Below are positions 51,222 to 62,009 of a stretch of 64,000 bases of DNA, one piece after another; the stretch's first letter is position 1; the number at the start of each line of letters is the position of its first letter. The position numbers were made by a program, and so were the translations under genes. The stretch spans positions 15,920,501-15,984,500 of the forward strand of contig CM020518.1 in NCBI GenBank assembly GCA_009823395.1, in the 5' to 3' direction. The notes under the pieces were generated by a model. The model was not told the origin of the DNA. It saw only the letters and a program-made list of their open reading frames with translations, and searched no databases. This DNA is from Thamnaconus septentrionalis. Taxonomy: Eukaryota; Chordata; Actinopteri; Tetraodontiformes; Monacanthidae.

Positions 51222-51817
51222 GAGGCAGCTCCGCTGGGGTCCAGGATGGAGAATAAAGCTGAGGAAACGACCCCTTTAAAAACCTGAGACTTGGATGTTT
51301 GAAAGGGGTTTTTTGTGCGTTTGCGTGTGTGTGTGTGTGTGTGTGTGTGTGCGCCGTGTTGGATCCCAACCAATCGCAGCCACGTCTCCTGTGACGTCAT
51401 CAGGAAGGAAGCGCGAGGGAAGTGACTTCCATGAGGGAAGAATGTCAACAAACGTGCTTGTCGCTTGCACCGTGTGACTCCGGCCTCCGTCCAGCAGCGT
51501 TCCTCACAGAGGATGATACGATTGGTGGGGAGGAGGGAAAATGGATGTTCAGGATGTTGACAGTGTCCAGACTGGGGATGAGCTGTCACACAACGTCATT
51601 TACAGCATCAGATAGAGCCACTGTTTGTTGGTATCAGATATTCTAAGGTCGCTTTCCGCCTCCATCCGGCTGGACTGCGCCTGCTTCTTTCATTGTAGTT
51701 TTTTTTATTTGTTTGGTCATTTTGCCATGATGTCACCAGCCGCCCTCCCCAAAATGTTGGCTCGCTGGAGCAGGACGAAAAAAAAAAAAAAAAAGGGTGA
51801 TTGATTACCTTCTGCAT
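42851..51817 (-). CDS. dmtn: Dematin (actin-bundling, villin headpiece protein)
   Basis: Dematin bundles F-actin and links the spectrin-actin skeleton to the membrane. Reading downward, exons are 51867-51809, 50281-50198, 50085-49942, 49804-49760, 48356-48248, 48129-48085, 47999-47871, 45950-45856, 45770-45656, 45565-45510, 45250-45205, 44817-44810, 44443-44378, 43664-43584 and 42964-42851. All phases agree. From the ATG at 51817 the product is about 381 aa (human isoforms 383-405). Landmarks are [56 protein letters not shown], an acidic EEEDEFED stretch, [26 protein letters not shown] and the headpiece ending [16 protein letters not shown]. The KKxxLF end is the actin-binding headpiece tip. 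The 59-nt first coding exon is open upstream of the ATG, so a longer N-terminus is possible. The exon at 50085-49942 has a weak GTCCCC donor. Confidence 0.93.
44810..44817 (-). CDS. dmtn: dmtn 8-nt microexon
   Basis: On the minus strand, TGTCTTTGCAG is followed by CTGCTCAG and then GTAAGCAC, giving a strong acceptor and a strong donor around 8 nt. The preceding exon ends with one spare base (G) and the next begins in phase 0 with AAC GGT GAG. Only with these 8 nt does the frame continue (GCT GCT CAG, residues AAQ). Skipping gives GAA CGG TGA, an immediate stop. The result aligns with human dematin at GLQNGE. Confidence 0.85.
46825..47229 (-). mobile_element. Full-length tRNA-derived SINE with 12-bp target duplication
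   Basis: On the minus strand the element runs from about 47,217 to 46,837. It has an RNA polymerase III box A (TGGCGCAGTGG, 47,204-47,194) and box B (GGTTCGATTCC, 47,160-47,150). A tRNA-unrelated body follows (CTTCCTCCCACAGTCCAAA), then a 3' part with GGGATAGGCTCCAGCAGACC and an ATGAATGAATGA tail. Exact TGGAGTTAGTAT copies flank it at 46,825-46,836 and 47,218-47,229. It lies within the dmtn intron spanning 45,951-47,870. Related copies in the window are at 10,583 and 33,221. It resembles widespread fish SINEs, but the family name was not checked. Confidence 0.93.
48607..48928. mobile_element. hAT-type MITE with internal 12-bp tandem repeats
   Basis: The ends TAGTGTTGTCA and TGGCAACACTA are inverted repeats (one mismatch). 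The flanks ATTTAAAC (48,607-48,614) and ATTTAAGC (48,921-48,928) match at seven of eight bases. Inside, the unit CGATTTTCGATA is repeated about four times (48,680-48,728), and further CGATA/TATCG words follow. It lies in the dmtn intron between exons 48,356 and 49,760. There is no transposase. Confidence 0.85.
49899..49925 (+). repeat. GT tract beside dmtn exon donor
   Basis: A short GT tract lies about 17 bases beyond the donor of the dmtn exon 49,942-50,085 (minus strand). Confidence 0.9.
50089..50117 (+). repeat. CA tract forming the dmtn acceptor region
   Basis: On the minus strand this is a TG tract that runs straight into GGAG and the start of the exon at 50,085. It replaces the usual polypyrimidine tract. 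Confidence 0.9.
50319..50790 (-). mobile_element. hAT-type remnant (family 1, copy C), interrupted
   Basis: It starts CAGGCGTGGGCAAACTACGA and GGCCATATGCGGCCCGTTAGA, which is the reverse complement of the end of the copy at 19,829. Family 1 sequence continues to about 50,561 and resumes after 50,709 with ATCCCATGG, GTGCGTCACC, AAAACACTCC and ATCCGTCTGCCCCT. The gap is filled by a small MITE at 50,562-50,708. It lies in dmtn's first coding intron. Confidence 0.82.
50562..50708. mobile_element. 147-bp MITE nested in the hAT remnant
   Basis: The terminal inverted repeats begin CGTCACCCTATT and end AATAGGGTGACG. Counting the flanking ATAT, 26 of 28 outer bases pair, and pairing continues imperfectly inward through ATAATGGCC. 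ATAT lies on both sides (50,558-50,561 and 50,709-50,712). Removing the element and one ATAT restores the hAT sequence seen at 19,950-19,975 (CTACAT..CCCATG). Confidence 0.85.
51147..51216 (+). repeat. (TG)n microsatellite
   Basis: A 70-bp TG tract in dmtn's first coding intron. A shorter one lies at about 51,326-51,350. Confidence 0.95.
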
Positions 51818-54050
51818 GGCTGAAGAGTGGCCTTCCTCCTCCTCCTCCTCGTCGGGTTTTTCAGCAGCTGGAGAGGCGGACGGGGGAGAGAATCGCAAAT
51901 GCATTAGCCGGTACAGTACGGCACCGCAGGCGCGCACACACATTGCATTATGGAATGACTCATCGAAAAACCTCAAGCAAGGGAAAATGTAACTCCTGGA
52001 AGTGGGGGTAGCGCTGACACGCATCCGGAAAAGCGGCTTAAAGCTACGGGTTGGCTTTGATCAAATCATCAGGAACCGAAAAGCTGCGCTTATGGGCAGT
52101 TTTCCCTCAATCAAAGTAAATGAAGGTGATTCGCTGGCTTTTTAGCGCAAATGCAGAAAGACGTTCCAAGAGGATGCACACACTTGTTTATTTCTTCATT
52201 TATAGGCACAAGAAACACGAGTTTGAGTGGACCTGCTCTAACATTTATGTGATAAAGTGTTACCGCTAAACGGTACAATGTTAATTTAAGTTCACTTTGC
52301 CAATGTTTTCTAACAGTATGTGTCTCTCCTCTCTCCATCCTTTTCTTATCGTTTCGCTTTCTATGCTTTTCAGAGTGTTCAAGGCCCCTGCTAGCTCTCC
52401 CCGGGTTGGTGACAACAGGCCCGGCCATGTGTTTGTTCCATCCTTTGAGACGACCTGTCGGGGGACGTTAGCATGCTAGTGCAGCAGGTGCTCGTCTCAA
52501 GTCAAACATCAGCGTGTTTGCACCATGTTGCTGCAGGTATAATTATTATTATTATTATTATTATTACTATAAAGTACATTTTGAAGTGAATGCTCCAGTC
52601 CCGGACCTTGCAGACACTGAGGATTCAGCCAGCGTCTGTGGTGGCGGTGGGGACGAGGAGAGTGGAACTGGATCCACAAGGCGCCTGTTACCAGAGCCAC
52701 CTCAGGGGACGGTTGGGGGGTCCGACCAGCGGCAGGAAGGAAGGACACCTTGAGCCCTCCACTCAAGACAGACATCCAGACCCATCTGCCTCCCTCCCCT
52801 ACCATCACCCCTCCCCGCCACCCCCTCCTCCCTGACTGTTTATCGGCTCCCCCAGCTGGGCCAACGCCCCAAGCCGGGCCTCGACAGTTACCACCGTGGT
52901 TCCGCTCCTCCCTCCGGAGACCCAACGGCACGCTGCCGGGGAGCATCGCCTGCCCTCCTTCCCCCTCCCTTCCATCCTCACCCTCCATCCAAAACAATTG
53001 TCAACTTTGCTGCCACCAGACCAGCGAGTCCCTGTCCTCAGCTGAACTCGGCTGGATTGGAGGGAAGAGGTTTGCGGTGATGTCATACGGATTCTATGGA
53101 CGGGAGCACCAAACACGTCTTCACTTCAGTGACTTTGGTGGGAAAGGAAAGGAGATTTTACTCTTATCAATCGAGCTTTTGAGGAAAAAAAGTCTTGAAC
53201 ATTCTGCTCGAGGAGGCGCATCGATTCTGAAATGAAAAGATCTACATTTACGAAGAAGAAAACACAGTTCGATGTGTTGCCGAGCTATGTTCGGAGTGAT
53301 TGCACTCTAATGCTTTCATGGCAAGTAGCTTTGATGTGCACTCCTGCTAATATAATATTGATATGCGATCTTTGGAGCAAACATCCATCAAACACAGTCA
53401 GCAACCTTCATTAGAAAGACAAAGTAAAAGGCTTGAACAAGCTTGTTTTGCACATTTTCAATTTGTTGACACAAACACTGAATCTTAAATAGAAAATATG
53501 AATAGAAAATAGCACTTAATTAACTTCACTTAACAATATCATTTTTTTTTTCTAAAAATGGAAATACTTTTGTAAAATAATGAACAGAGCTTTTGAGATC
53601 TAACTGTTTTGTTTTTTTGTGTGTTTTTTTTTAGGATAGAACCAAACCAGCTTAACTGGTTCAGTCCAGTCAATTCTAGTTTAAGCTAATCAGATTCACA
53701 GTACAATTGTGGGTCACTGGCTATTCTAATGTATTCCGAGAGCAGCCAGTAGCTAAATGCCATTGTATTTTACCACACAACCTTAGCATTAAGCTAATCG
53801 CACTATTACGTCCATGGAGGTGTTAGCACCAATGTAAACATTTTCCCACAATAACATTAGCGTAGCGCTCCCCCTGGAGCGTAGTGCTGTGGTACAGTAG
53901 CCTACAACAGTCAGCACAGATCCGTCCACCTGACCGGCAGCGGCCTGAGTGCCTTCTGTGTCTGATAGTCTTATCACTAAGAGCTTTCAACTGCCAGGGA
54001 GTCGTCAATGGGGCAGAGCCTGTGAGTGAGTGTCTCGCCCATTAGTCTGA

Positions 54051-54085
<35 letters not shown>

Positions 54086-55054
54086 AACAATAACTGTTCT
54101 TTCTCAACAAAATCATACAGAGATCTGGCTTTTGTTGTGGTGACAGTTTAGTCTAGAATTATTGCTTAAGTAGCATTGTTAGCGTCGGTCCCATTGGTAG
54201 CATTCAAGTTATAACAAAATCTGACTTGCATTAAATAATAATATATATGTTTATCAGCGGATGCTGTGCACGTCAATTATTTAAAAAAAAATTTAATCAA
54301 TGATCATAAGCATATTGATCATACTCTTTTTCTTTTTTCTTTCTTTCTTTTTTTTTTTTATTAAAAATGAATATACACGCATAATAATAAAAATGTTATT
54401 CGCAGCTGCATTGAGAAAGTTCTGCCACTAGGATTGGCTCTTCACGGTTTGTATCACTTTAATTTAGGCCTGCGTTTGGTCTTTTCTTGACTGGGGCTCC
54501 AACAGGAAATGTGGTTTTTTAGACCTCGATGTTGAACATTTCCCGTCGCACTCTCACATTTCATGCCCCCGACGGTCAGCAGATCGTTTCGGAAACAGAC
54601 TTATCTGGAGGGAAGGCGATGCTCCCAATATGGAGCTTCAGAATACATGCGCGTTCAGTCGCACGCAACTGTGAGCTCCACGCGCAGCCTGAGGATATAT
54701 GAACGCAGGCGCCTGGAAAAACCGACCGACTAGAAGGACATGTGGGTTGTTGCCCCCCCACCACCTCCACCTGTCTCTGTCCCCCGCATGGTGGATTTCC
54801 ATCATGATAAACGCTCGACGCTGTTATTAAATAACATCAGGGGCGCTGCTGCTCCCCATGATGGTCATGTGGCCTCCGGTGCGCGGAGGAGAGGAGGAGG
54901 CAAGTGCGTTTGAGGAAACCCCCCCCCCCAAAAAAAAAAAAAAAATTTCAGGATCGGGACATTTCTATGATCATCATCCGCATCTCGGTCCGTGGGGGGG
55001 AAAAAAATAAAATAACAACAGCAATATAATAACGCGAGGGAATGAAAATCTCAC

Positions 55055-55160
55055 CTCGGAGCGGCGCAGCGGAAGAAATCGGCGCGTGCAGGTTGAGAGC
55101 GAAGGGGCGAGATGGTGACGCTCCTCGGCCGTCACAGCCCGGGGTGGAAGAGGGGGTGGA
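55055..55160 (-). promoter_or_regulatory. Possible dmtn 5' UTR exon
   Basis: On the minus strand CTCCGAG is followed by GTGAGATTTTC, a good donor at 55,054-55,049, after a CG-rich, ATG-free stretch. Joining it to the coding exon at 51,867 would leave the ATG at 51,817 as the first start. The upper boundary is a guess. Confidence 0.35.
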
Positions 55161-55320
55161 GGAGGGGTGGGGGAGTGGAGATGGAGGTGGAGGAGGAGGA
55201 AGAGGAAGAGGAGGAGGAGGAGGAGGAGGAGGAGGAGTGGGTGGGGGCGTGGAGGAGGAGGAGGAGGAGGAGGAGGAGGAGGAGGGAGGAGTGGGAGGAG
55301 GAGGAGGAGGAGGGGTGGAA
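55141..55320 (+). repeat. GGA-rich polypurine block
   Basis: About 180 bases are almost all G and A on the plus strand, mostly GGA units. The block lies immediately upstream of the possible dmtn first exon. The reading frames through it are artefactual poly-Glu, poly-Gly, poly-Leu and poly-Pro. Confidence 0.95.
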
Positions 55321-56734
55321 TGGGATGGATCCCGCTTTTATGGCCGGACTGGGGGAGGGGCGGGAGGTTGTGTGACCCCCCCACACACACAAGAAGGTGA
55401 TGGAGGAGGAGTCTTCCTGTTGCTGTGAGGAGGGGGCACAGACACTCACGTCTCTGTATTGTGACTTCACAGAGGGATCCTTGAAATATGATCATGGGCT
55501 GCAGTCGTCGCTTCTGCCGCTGCCGCTGCTGCTGCTGCTGCTGCTGCACGGGCTCCTTCCCGTTCGCGGGGGAGTTCAGTTCATTTTACAAAACCTTGCT
55601 CATCCTTGCCCCTGCGCAACTGGCTGCCGTTTGCACAGCTGCTCTTGTTTGTTTGTCGTACATAGATTAGCGTGACTATTTGTGTCTTTTCCCCCCCGAT
55701 TCTATTATACATATTATTATAACTGTAGGTATATATTATCAACCTTGTGTGATAGCTGGGTTGCTGTCATGCATTGGGAACCTGGGCTGCCCTCAAAAGT
55801 CACTTCACAATCTGGTGGCACAGATTGATTTGCAGGGAAATACAGGAAGCAAATGTGAGCCTTGGCTGCTGCTAAACGTATTAGCGTGACTGGTGTTTTA
55901 ACAACAACAAGTGGGATAAAAACAGTGCTTTTAGCTCTGAGCTTTTAGCTTTGTGTTTCTGCTCTCAGGCTGCAGGAAAACCTCGCGGCGCATCGCAGCC
56001 AGCCGTGGCATGCAAACAGCCTCAAGTTTTCACCCGCAGATTCAACAACTGATGGTTGAAAAAAAAAAAAAAAAAGGCTCCCCCTGAATCTTTTTTTTTT
56101 TTTTTTTTTAAACAGCCTCCCTTTAAAACAACAACAACAACAACAACAACAACATATACAGTATATGGTCAAAGGAAGAAAATTAATTTGCGGTGACTCA
56201 AAACCTATATTACCCAAGTGAGTTAGAGTAGACTGAGGAAAAAATTAAAAACTTTCACTTTTATGATGTCACAGTCCAAAACAACAACAACAACAACAAC
56301 AACAACCACAACAACAACCACAACAGTAGCAGTTGTATGACACAAAGAGTCTTTCTTGTTAAGGGCTTTGTGAGAGTTGTATTTCATGTGTTGATTTTGG
56401 AATCATAGTTCTTTCTTTCTTTCTTTCTTTCTCAAAATCATTTTCCCAATTACTGAGCCGAAAGCTGCATTGTGGTACTTCACGCAGTTTGTCCACAAGG
56501 TGGCGGTGTAGCATTTCCCCCCCCTCCCCGCTACTGTGTACAATTTTGGATCGTAGAAGAAGGCAGAGGCGGAAGAAGAAGGAACAACGTGTGCGGCGGT
56601 GCGGTGTCTGTCGCCTCCGGTTGTTATTAAACAGTTTGTACATGAAAAGTTGAGTGATTACCTGATTGATTGATACATCGGTCGATCGACTACCCAGGTG
56701 CCTTCCGTGTGTCAGCGAGCTGTGTGCAGGAGAC

Positions 56735-57390
56735 ATGTCGGACGAAATGCTAGCCTCTCTGGTAATGTTCCAAATTTTAACTCGTCTAACTAACTTGGTG
56801 ACTTGCGCTTTGAACGAATTGGAAAAACTTTTTGAGTAATGAAAAAATAAATACATTCAAAAAGGCTGCCTAGAGAAACGCTTAGCCACGGTTGCTAATG
56901 CTAGCTGCACAGAACGTAAATACATGCAGATGGCGGTACTAGATCGACTCTGAAGCCGGAGCGTGCCATGTGTTCACGCCACACGGTACTCAACTTTTTC
57001 ATGTTCGATTGTCGGAGGGATTTGTTGGCAAAAATCGATGTTGCGAATGGGAGCAACATTTTTATTTACACGCAATTTACACTCAGCGTGTGGCAACTAG
57101 CAACTCCGGTGCTTGTTACTTATACTTATACTAGTCTTTTCTTCTCTTTGTCCTCCGAATGAATAACTACGAAAACAACTACGGCCCAGTCTTTTTCTCT
57201 CCCCCAGGACATCACAGCCTGGCACCCCTTCCAACATGACCACTGTTGCGACTCTCACAGTCGTCTGTGTTTTTGTGCTTTGCAGGGAGTCGAGGGGGCG
57301 TCTGCGGCCGCGCATGCTCTGTCTCTTCCTGCAGACGCCTACGGAAATGATGTAAGTGGACATCAACGCATCCTTTGGTCTGTAGCTCCC

Positions 57391-57425
<35 letters not shown>

Positions 57426-59094
57426 CCAATTATTTCATTGATATGTGCCCGGAAACGCATGCCACCTTGATTGTTAACACGGACAAGACGCTCTTTGCAG
57501 ATGTGCGTGTTGCGCTTGTGCTTAAACTGCCAGCGACTTCACCGTGCTCAACCTTGTGTCTCTTCTCTCCCTCAGTCGCGGGTTGAAGCCATGTGGGCGA
57601 TGAAGGCCTTCAATCACGCGGAGATTTACTTCAACGTAAGAACCTTAAAGTGCTCCGACCTTTAAATACAAATACAAACAGCCGCAATGCAATGCGTCAC
57701 CCGCCTGATCATCTCTGTCTAAACCCACCAAGTCAAGCTGTGTTGATGGTTTTTGGCAATGTGGAAAATGTGACGTGATTTATTGGCAAAAGCTTCAAAG
57801 GCCAATCTAGCTTTTAAATTTTAGATTGCAGCGCCCATTTGCTCTCCCTCCCCCTCCTGAGCTTGCCAGCGAACTACAGTGGGCTGCACACACAAACCTG
57901 GATACCTCGCCCACCTTCTTCTTTGTTGGTTTATTTGAAGTTGCGAGTGTTCACAGGGAATTAGACTTTTGCGGTGCTCGTACAGGGGGCTAGCGCCAGC
58001 ACTGTGTCTGTCAGTGTGCACTGCATGCATGCAACTGCACCTTTCTGCTAGATTTTTGAGTGATGTTCAGATTTCAAAAACATTAGCAAACCATGTAAAT
58101 TGAAAATGCTTGGCGTGATGAAAATGTGACCTCTTTCAGCTGATTTCATCAGTCGATCCCAAGTTCCTGAAGCTGACAAAGCAGGACGACCAGATCTACT
58201 CTTCCTTCAGGGAAACGTTCAAAGATCTTGACGTCAAGCTGCTGAAAACAGACGATCTGAAATCTGACAAAGCCAAGGAGGTCAGTGAAAATAGATATTC
58301 TAGATATTTAAAGCGCATAGCATCGGCTTGCAAATTCTGAATATGATTTAAATGATGTAATGAATGCAAACTCTGCATGTAAGTTGTGTGTGTGTGTGAA
58401 TACGTACACACTTACATACGTCTCACGGCTGTCGACGTGTGTATATTTCTCCCCGAAATATACGGGACAAAAGTGAAGTGCGTCCCGTATCAGTTCATTA
58501 CGGGACAGGTTTTTTAGTTGCCAAATATGGGACAATCCCGTATTTTACGGGAGGGTTGGCAACCCGATCTAGACCACAGACGGACATCAAATGCGGTTTT
58601 GTCATTTTCCCTAAAAAAACGGGACAAATTGTGTCCCGGGAGAGATTTTATTTTTCCCGGGACAGGTGGTGAAAAAAAGAGAACAATTCTGGGAAAAAAT
58701 GTTGGTGTCGCGATTTCATGACAAGGAAAAGATGTTGGGTCCTTAAGTTCAGCTAGCTGACGAAAGGTTCATTTTGTAAGGACAGTGATGTATCAGAAAT
58801 GTTTCTGTCTCGCAGGTTTGGCGTCCTTTCTGTAACCAGTTTGAAAATATCGTCGAGGATTTCAACTACGGCACGCTGCTTCGCCTGGACTGCACAAAGG
58901 ATTACACAGAGGAAAACACAATATTTGGTAGGTCGCTGTCCCTCAGCAGGAACCATTTCTGCATATCCAGTTCAAAGTGTCTAATGTTTGCCTTTCTTTC
59001 AGCCACCAGGGTTCAGTTCTTTGCCGTTGAAATCGCCCGAAACAGAGAAGGCCACAATGACGCCGTGTTCACATCCAAGCCTTCCAAGAGTTAG
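56735..59094 (+). CDS. pbdc1: PBDC1 (polysaccharide biosynthesis domain-containing 1)
   Basis: Six exons join in phase: 56735-56761, 57286-57351, 57576-57635, 58140-58280, 58816-58927 and 59003-59094. The total is 498 nt, or 165 aa. Landmarks shared with human PBDC1 are AHALSLPADAYGND, AEIYFNLISSVDPKFLKLT, DDQIYSSFRETF, WRPFCNQFENIVEDFNYGTL, LRLDCTKDYTEENTIFA and QFFAVEIARNREG. The human protein (about 233 aa) has a long Glu/Lys-rich tail that is missing here, where the protein stops soon after the conserved domain. The molecular role is poorly known. Despite its name, no sugar-synthesis activity is established. The divergent neighbour is dmtn. Confidence 0.95.
58440..58745 (+). repeat. Transposon debris rich in CGGGACA in pbdc1 intron 4
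   Basis: CGGGACA or TGTCCCG words recur about six times, including the near-palindrome TCCCGTATTTTACGGGA and GGGTTGGCAACCC. The last part (TGTCGCGATTTCATGACAAGG) resembles the 3' part of the hAT family 2 elements at 22,202 and 34,985. Confidence 0.6.
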
Positions 59095-59315
59095 CTTGTT
59101 CAGAGCATAACGGGCTTCTGCAGAAAATCACTTTTAAGCTATTGGGCTGTCCCGAGGGCATTTGTTTTAAGGAAACATCCAATAGTTCTGTTATTTGTGT
59201 GTGTGGACACTTGCACACATTTTGTATTTAAAGTTCTAATGTGCCAATAACAATATTTGTTTATTTTCCAACAACTGTGGAAATGCATTTGTTTGTCTGT
59301 AAGTAAGGAAGAACA

Positions 59316-59321
59316 AATAAA
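59316..59321 (+). promoter_or_regulatory. Probable pbdc1 polyadenylation signal
   Basis: AATAAA lies 222 bases after the pbdc1 stop, followed by a T/G-containing stretch. Confidence 0.65.
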
Positions 59322-61111
59322 GTCCTCCTATTTAACCGGTGTTTGTCAAAAAAAACAAAAACCCATTGAACCATTTAAATCAAAGTGCATCATTGATTTT
59401 ATTGTGTCAGAATAGCACAATCAGTGCAGAGCAGAAATAAATGACCATGGGCACCAGTGCAGACCAAAATCAAATCCAAAATGTGTCTGCAATCGTCATG
59501 TCCACTTTCTCCAGGTCCACACCAGTCACCCACTCTTTTATTTTGTTTCATGCTAAGCTATCATAGAACACTCATCCTGGTGAGGTTTGGGCAAATGTGA
59601 GTTGTGAACCACTTTCCAGTTAAAAAACAAACAAGTGTATAGTGCATCTCTGTTGGTGCGTTTGGGACGCGATGATTCTGCGCTCTTTCAGCTTGTATTT
59701 GTATGCCAAATAGAAAAGAGATGGCTTTGTACTTTCAGCTCAGTTGAAGCGTATGGTGGAGTCACAACCTGATTTTCAAAAATCAAACTATAGTGTATTT
59801 TTATTCCTGACATATTCAATTTTCCTATTTGGTTTTCAAAACAGTCATCCCATTGAGTTTCAGGCAAATCCGAGTCCTCACCTGACTTTGTTTTGTGATC
59901 AATCTGTCTGCAGTTTGGTGTTTTGTGTTGCGTTGGTTTGGGTCAGATCTCTCAGTGTTGACTATCTGGACTGGACTGCCAGTTCTCCCTTGGGATACCA
60001 TGTCTCATTGAGATTTTCATGTTAAATAAAGGTCAAACAAACAAGTGTATAATATGCTGCTCTTTGAAGCGGTTTTAGTGTCTTTTTTTCTTCTTCCCCT
60101 TGTCCTGTCTGGCCATGATGTCAAGCAGAAATGTGTCCAAATGTCTTCATGATGGCTGACAAGATTTTATTCTCCAAGGTAGAGCTTGTGACCCGAGGGT
60201 GTGAATCCCACGGGTCGGTTCAGGAACTACCTGTTGAGTGGTTTTATTATATTTTTGTGGATGAGTGATATTCTGGCCATGACAGGACTGAGGGAGGAAA
60301 GGGAGCGAAAAAGAGTAGAAAAGGGATGTAAGTGAGTGGCTAGAGGAGAGAGAGAGAGAACAACTGGCAACAATATAACAGGTATTATGTAAAAAACAAC
60401 ATTCATTTGCATAGTTAATAATAATAAACAGATTAACTCATCAAGAAAAAGAATTAAGATAAATACACGTACAAAAAATAAGATAACCATCTTTAAGTAA
60501 GACAATAAACTGAATGTGTGCATGCGCATGAGTTTGCAGATGTGCGTGTATGGATGTGCGAGTGTACCTGTGTATGAATGCATGTGCGTGTGGAATTGTG
60601 TGGGTGTGGGTGTGTGTGAGTGCGCCACTGGAAGGAAGCTGCTTATTAGTGTAGCCGCCTGGCCACACGGCACCCCCCCCCCCCCCGGCAAAGACGGTCA
60701 GTAAGAGGTCCAGAGCAGGAAGCCCCTCTGGCCAGAGGGCACCTGTCCCGCCAAGAGCCAGGCCAAGACGGCAGGGAGGCAGACACCCCAGGAAGGAGGG
60801 ACACCACCCAAGGCGGACAGGCAGCAGAACCAAACCCCCGGAGGGGAACCCCAAGGGCGACTGAGTACCAGAACCATGCTAAGACCAGAACCCAGCCCCT
60901 TAACCGGGAGGACCGGCACCCGAGGCTGGCCCAGGCTCCGAGAGGCGCCCCCCTATGGGCCCCAGTATGGCGCATCAACTGCCCCGGGACAACCCCACCC
61001 CCTGGTACTGCCCCAACTACAGGGGACAGCCACAGCTCCGACCCTGATGCAGGCAGAGCTGACCCCCCAGCGAAGTCCCCCCTGGTTCCCCTAGTGCCCT
61101 GTGCCTCATTG

Positions 61112-61437
61112 TGCTTCAGGTTTCATTGGCAGAATAATTGCCAGGTTTTTGTTTGTTTCTTCACCTTCACCTTCATCTTAATTAGCTTCATGATTTGTTG
61201 ACTTGATAACTTGGTGACTTGTCCACTTGAAGACTTAAAGACTTATTGACTTGTTCACTGTCACTCCCTGCTGTATGTCAGCTGTTGTTCTCGCTGATGT
61301 TGCTGTCAGAGCAAAACCTTGTGGCTGCAGCTGCTGATATTCTCCTGCTGACTGATCTTTGTGTCTGTGTGTATACAGAATTTCTTACCACCGCTGAAGT
61401 CAGAAGGTGGTGACCATCAGTGGAGGAAACTTGTAAA
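61112..61437 (+). repeat. Duplicated segment, copy 1
   Basis: It begins TGCTTCAGGTTTCATTGGCA and continues through CTTGATAACTTGGTGACTTG, CACTGTCACTCCCTGCTGTA, GAGCAAAACCTTGTGGCTGC and AATTTCTTACCACCGCTGAA to GTGGAGGAAA. The same order recurs at 63,468-64,000 with few substitutions but about 210 extra bases of GACTTG-type repeats. Confidence 0.92.
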
Positions 61438-62009
61438 ACTCACTTCTTGGTGGTCGTTAGAAAAACACCTGGCGTTTGTCACATGATGATTAAAGGTGTG
61501 TTGCTACTGGCTACTGGCTCACTTCTTTTCTTCAAATCATTGTCTCACACTTATGTGTGTGTCACTAAGTTTTTGTTTGGCTCACTCACTGTTAAGGCGG
61601 CCAATCAGGCATCAGTGTTGGTGCAGTGTGGAGGAAGCTTCTGGAGCTCCTGGTTGTGTTAAACAGCTGATTTTACGGTTCTGACTTGTCTACCTATGTG
61701 TGTGCAACACTGCATTGTGAACAGTAGCGTCTTGATGTTTGAGCTTTCATTGTGTGTTGCTTCCCCTTCATGCCGGAAACGTTGCAGTGGTTTTGTGTCA
61801 ACCAGATGCACAACACCTCAAACAACCTCAAGGTCAACAAACATTATTGGTCTCAAGAGTAGATTTTAATGCAGAAGTACAGTCAAAACAGTCTTCATGT
61901 CTAAACAGAGGTAATTATCCACACAGAGAAAAAATACACATTCTCACTGCAGGTAATTTCACATTTCAACTCAGTTTCAGCGCTACGTGTTGTTCAGAAA
62001 GAATAAAGT

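Larger units (their letters stand above)
51868..56734. other. dmtn 5' region and dmtn-pbdc1 divergent intergenic region
   Basis: It holds the upstream dmtn intron and promoter area. Low-complexity parts are (ATT)n at 52,543-52,566, AC repeats at 54,052-54,082, a GGA purine block at 55,141-55,320, CTG units near 55,525-55,548, and AAC repeats at 56,128-56,153 and 56,280-56,330. A GC-rich stretch at 52,600-53,060 has ORFs on both strands but no recognisable protein. A TTTC repeat is at 56,410-56,433. The pbdc1 promoter probably lies at 56,500-56,734. Confidence 0.5.
59095..62009. other. pbdc1 3' UTR and intergenic region
   Basis: After the pbdc1 poly(A) site I see no supported gene. At 60,500-60,625 there is a TGTGCATG/GTGTGAG-type repetitive stretch. 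At 60,660-61,095 there is a C-rich, GC-rich block with a 13-base C-run and words such as GGACCGGCACCCGAGG, which looks like part of an interspersed repeat. From 61,112 the sequence matches 63,468 onward. Confidence 0.5.

Noticed and set aside
52750..53235. 161-aa plus-strand ORF (and a 162-aa ORF on the other strand, 52,509-52,997)
   Set aside because: Proline- or glycine-rich translations of a GC-rich stretch, no splice-site support, no recognisable family, open on both strands. It may be a dmtn upstream exon area but not a gene.
54974..55549. 191-aa Leu/Pro-rich minus-strand ORF
   Set aside because: It translates the GGA/CTG repeat block and crosses a likely splice donor.
61300..61490. Short ORF conserved between the two duplicated copies (ATG TTG CTG TCA...)
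   Set aside because: About 38 codons, and several frames stay open in both copies. With a young duplication, shared frames do not show selection.
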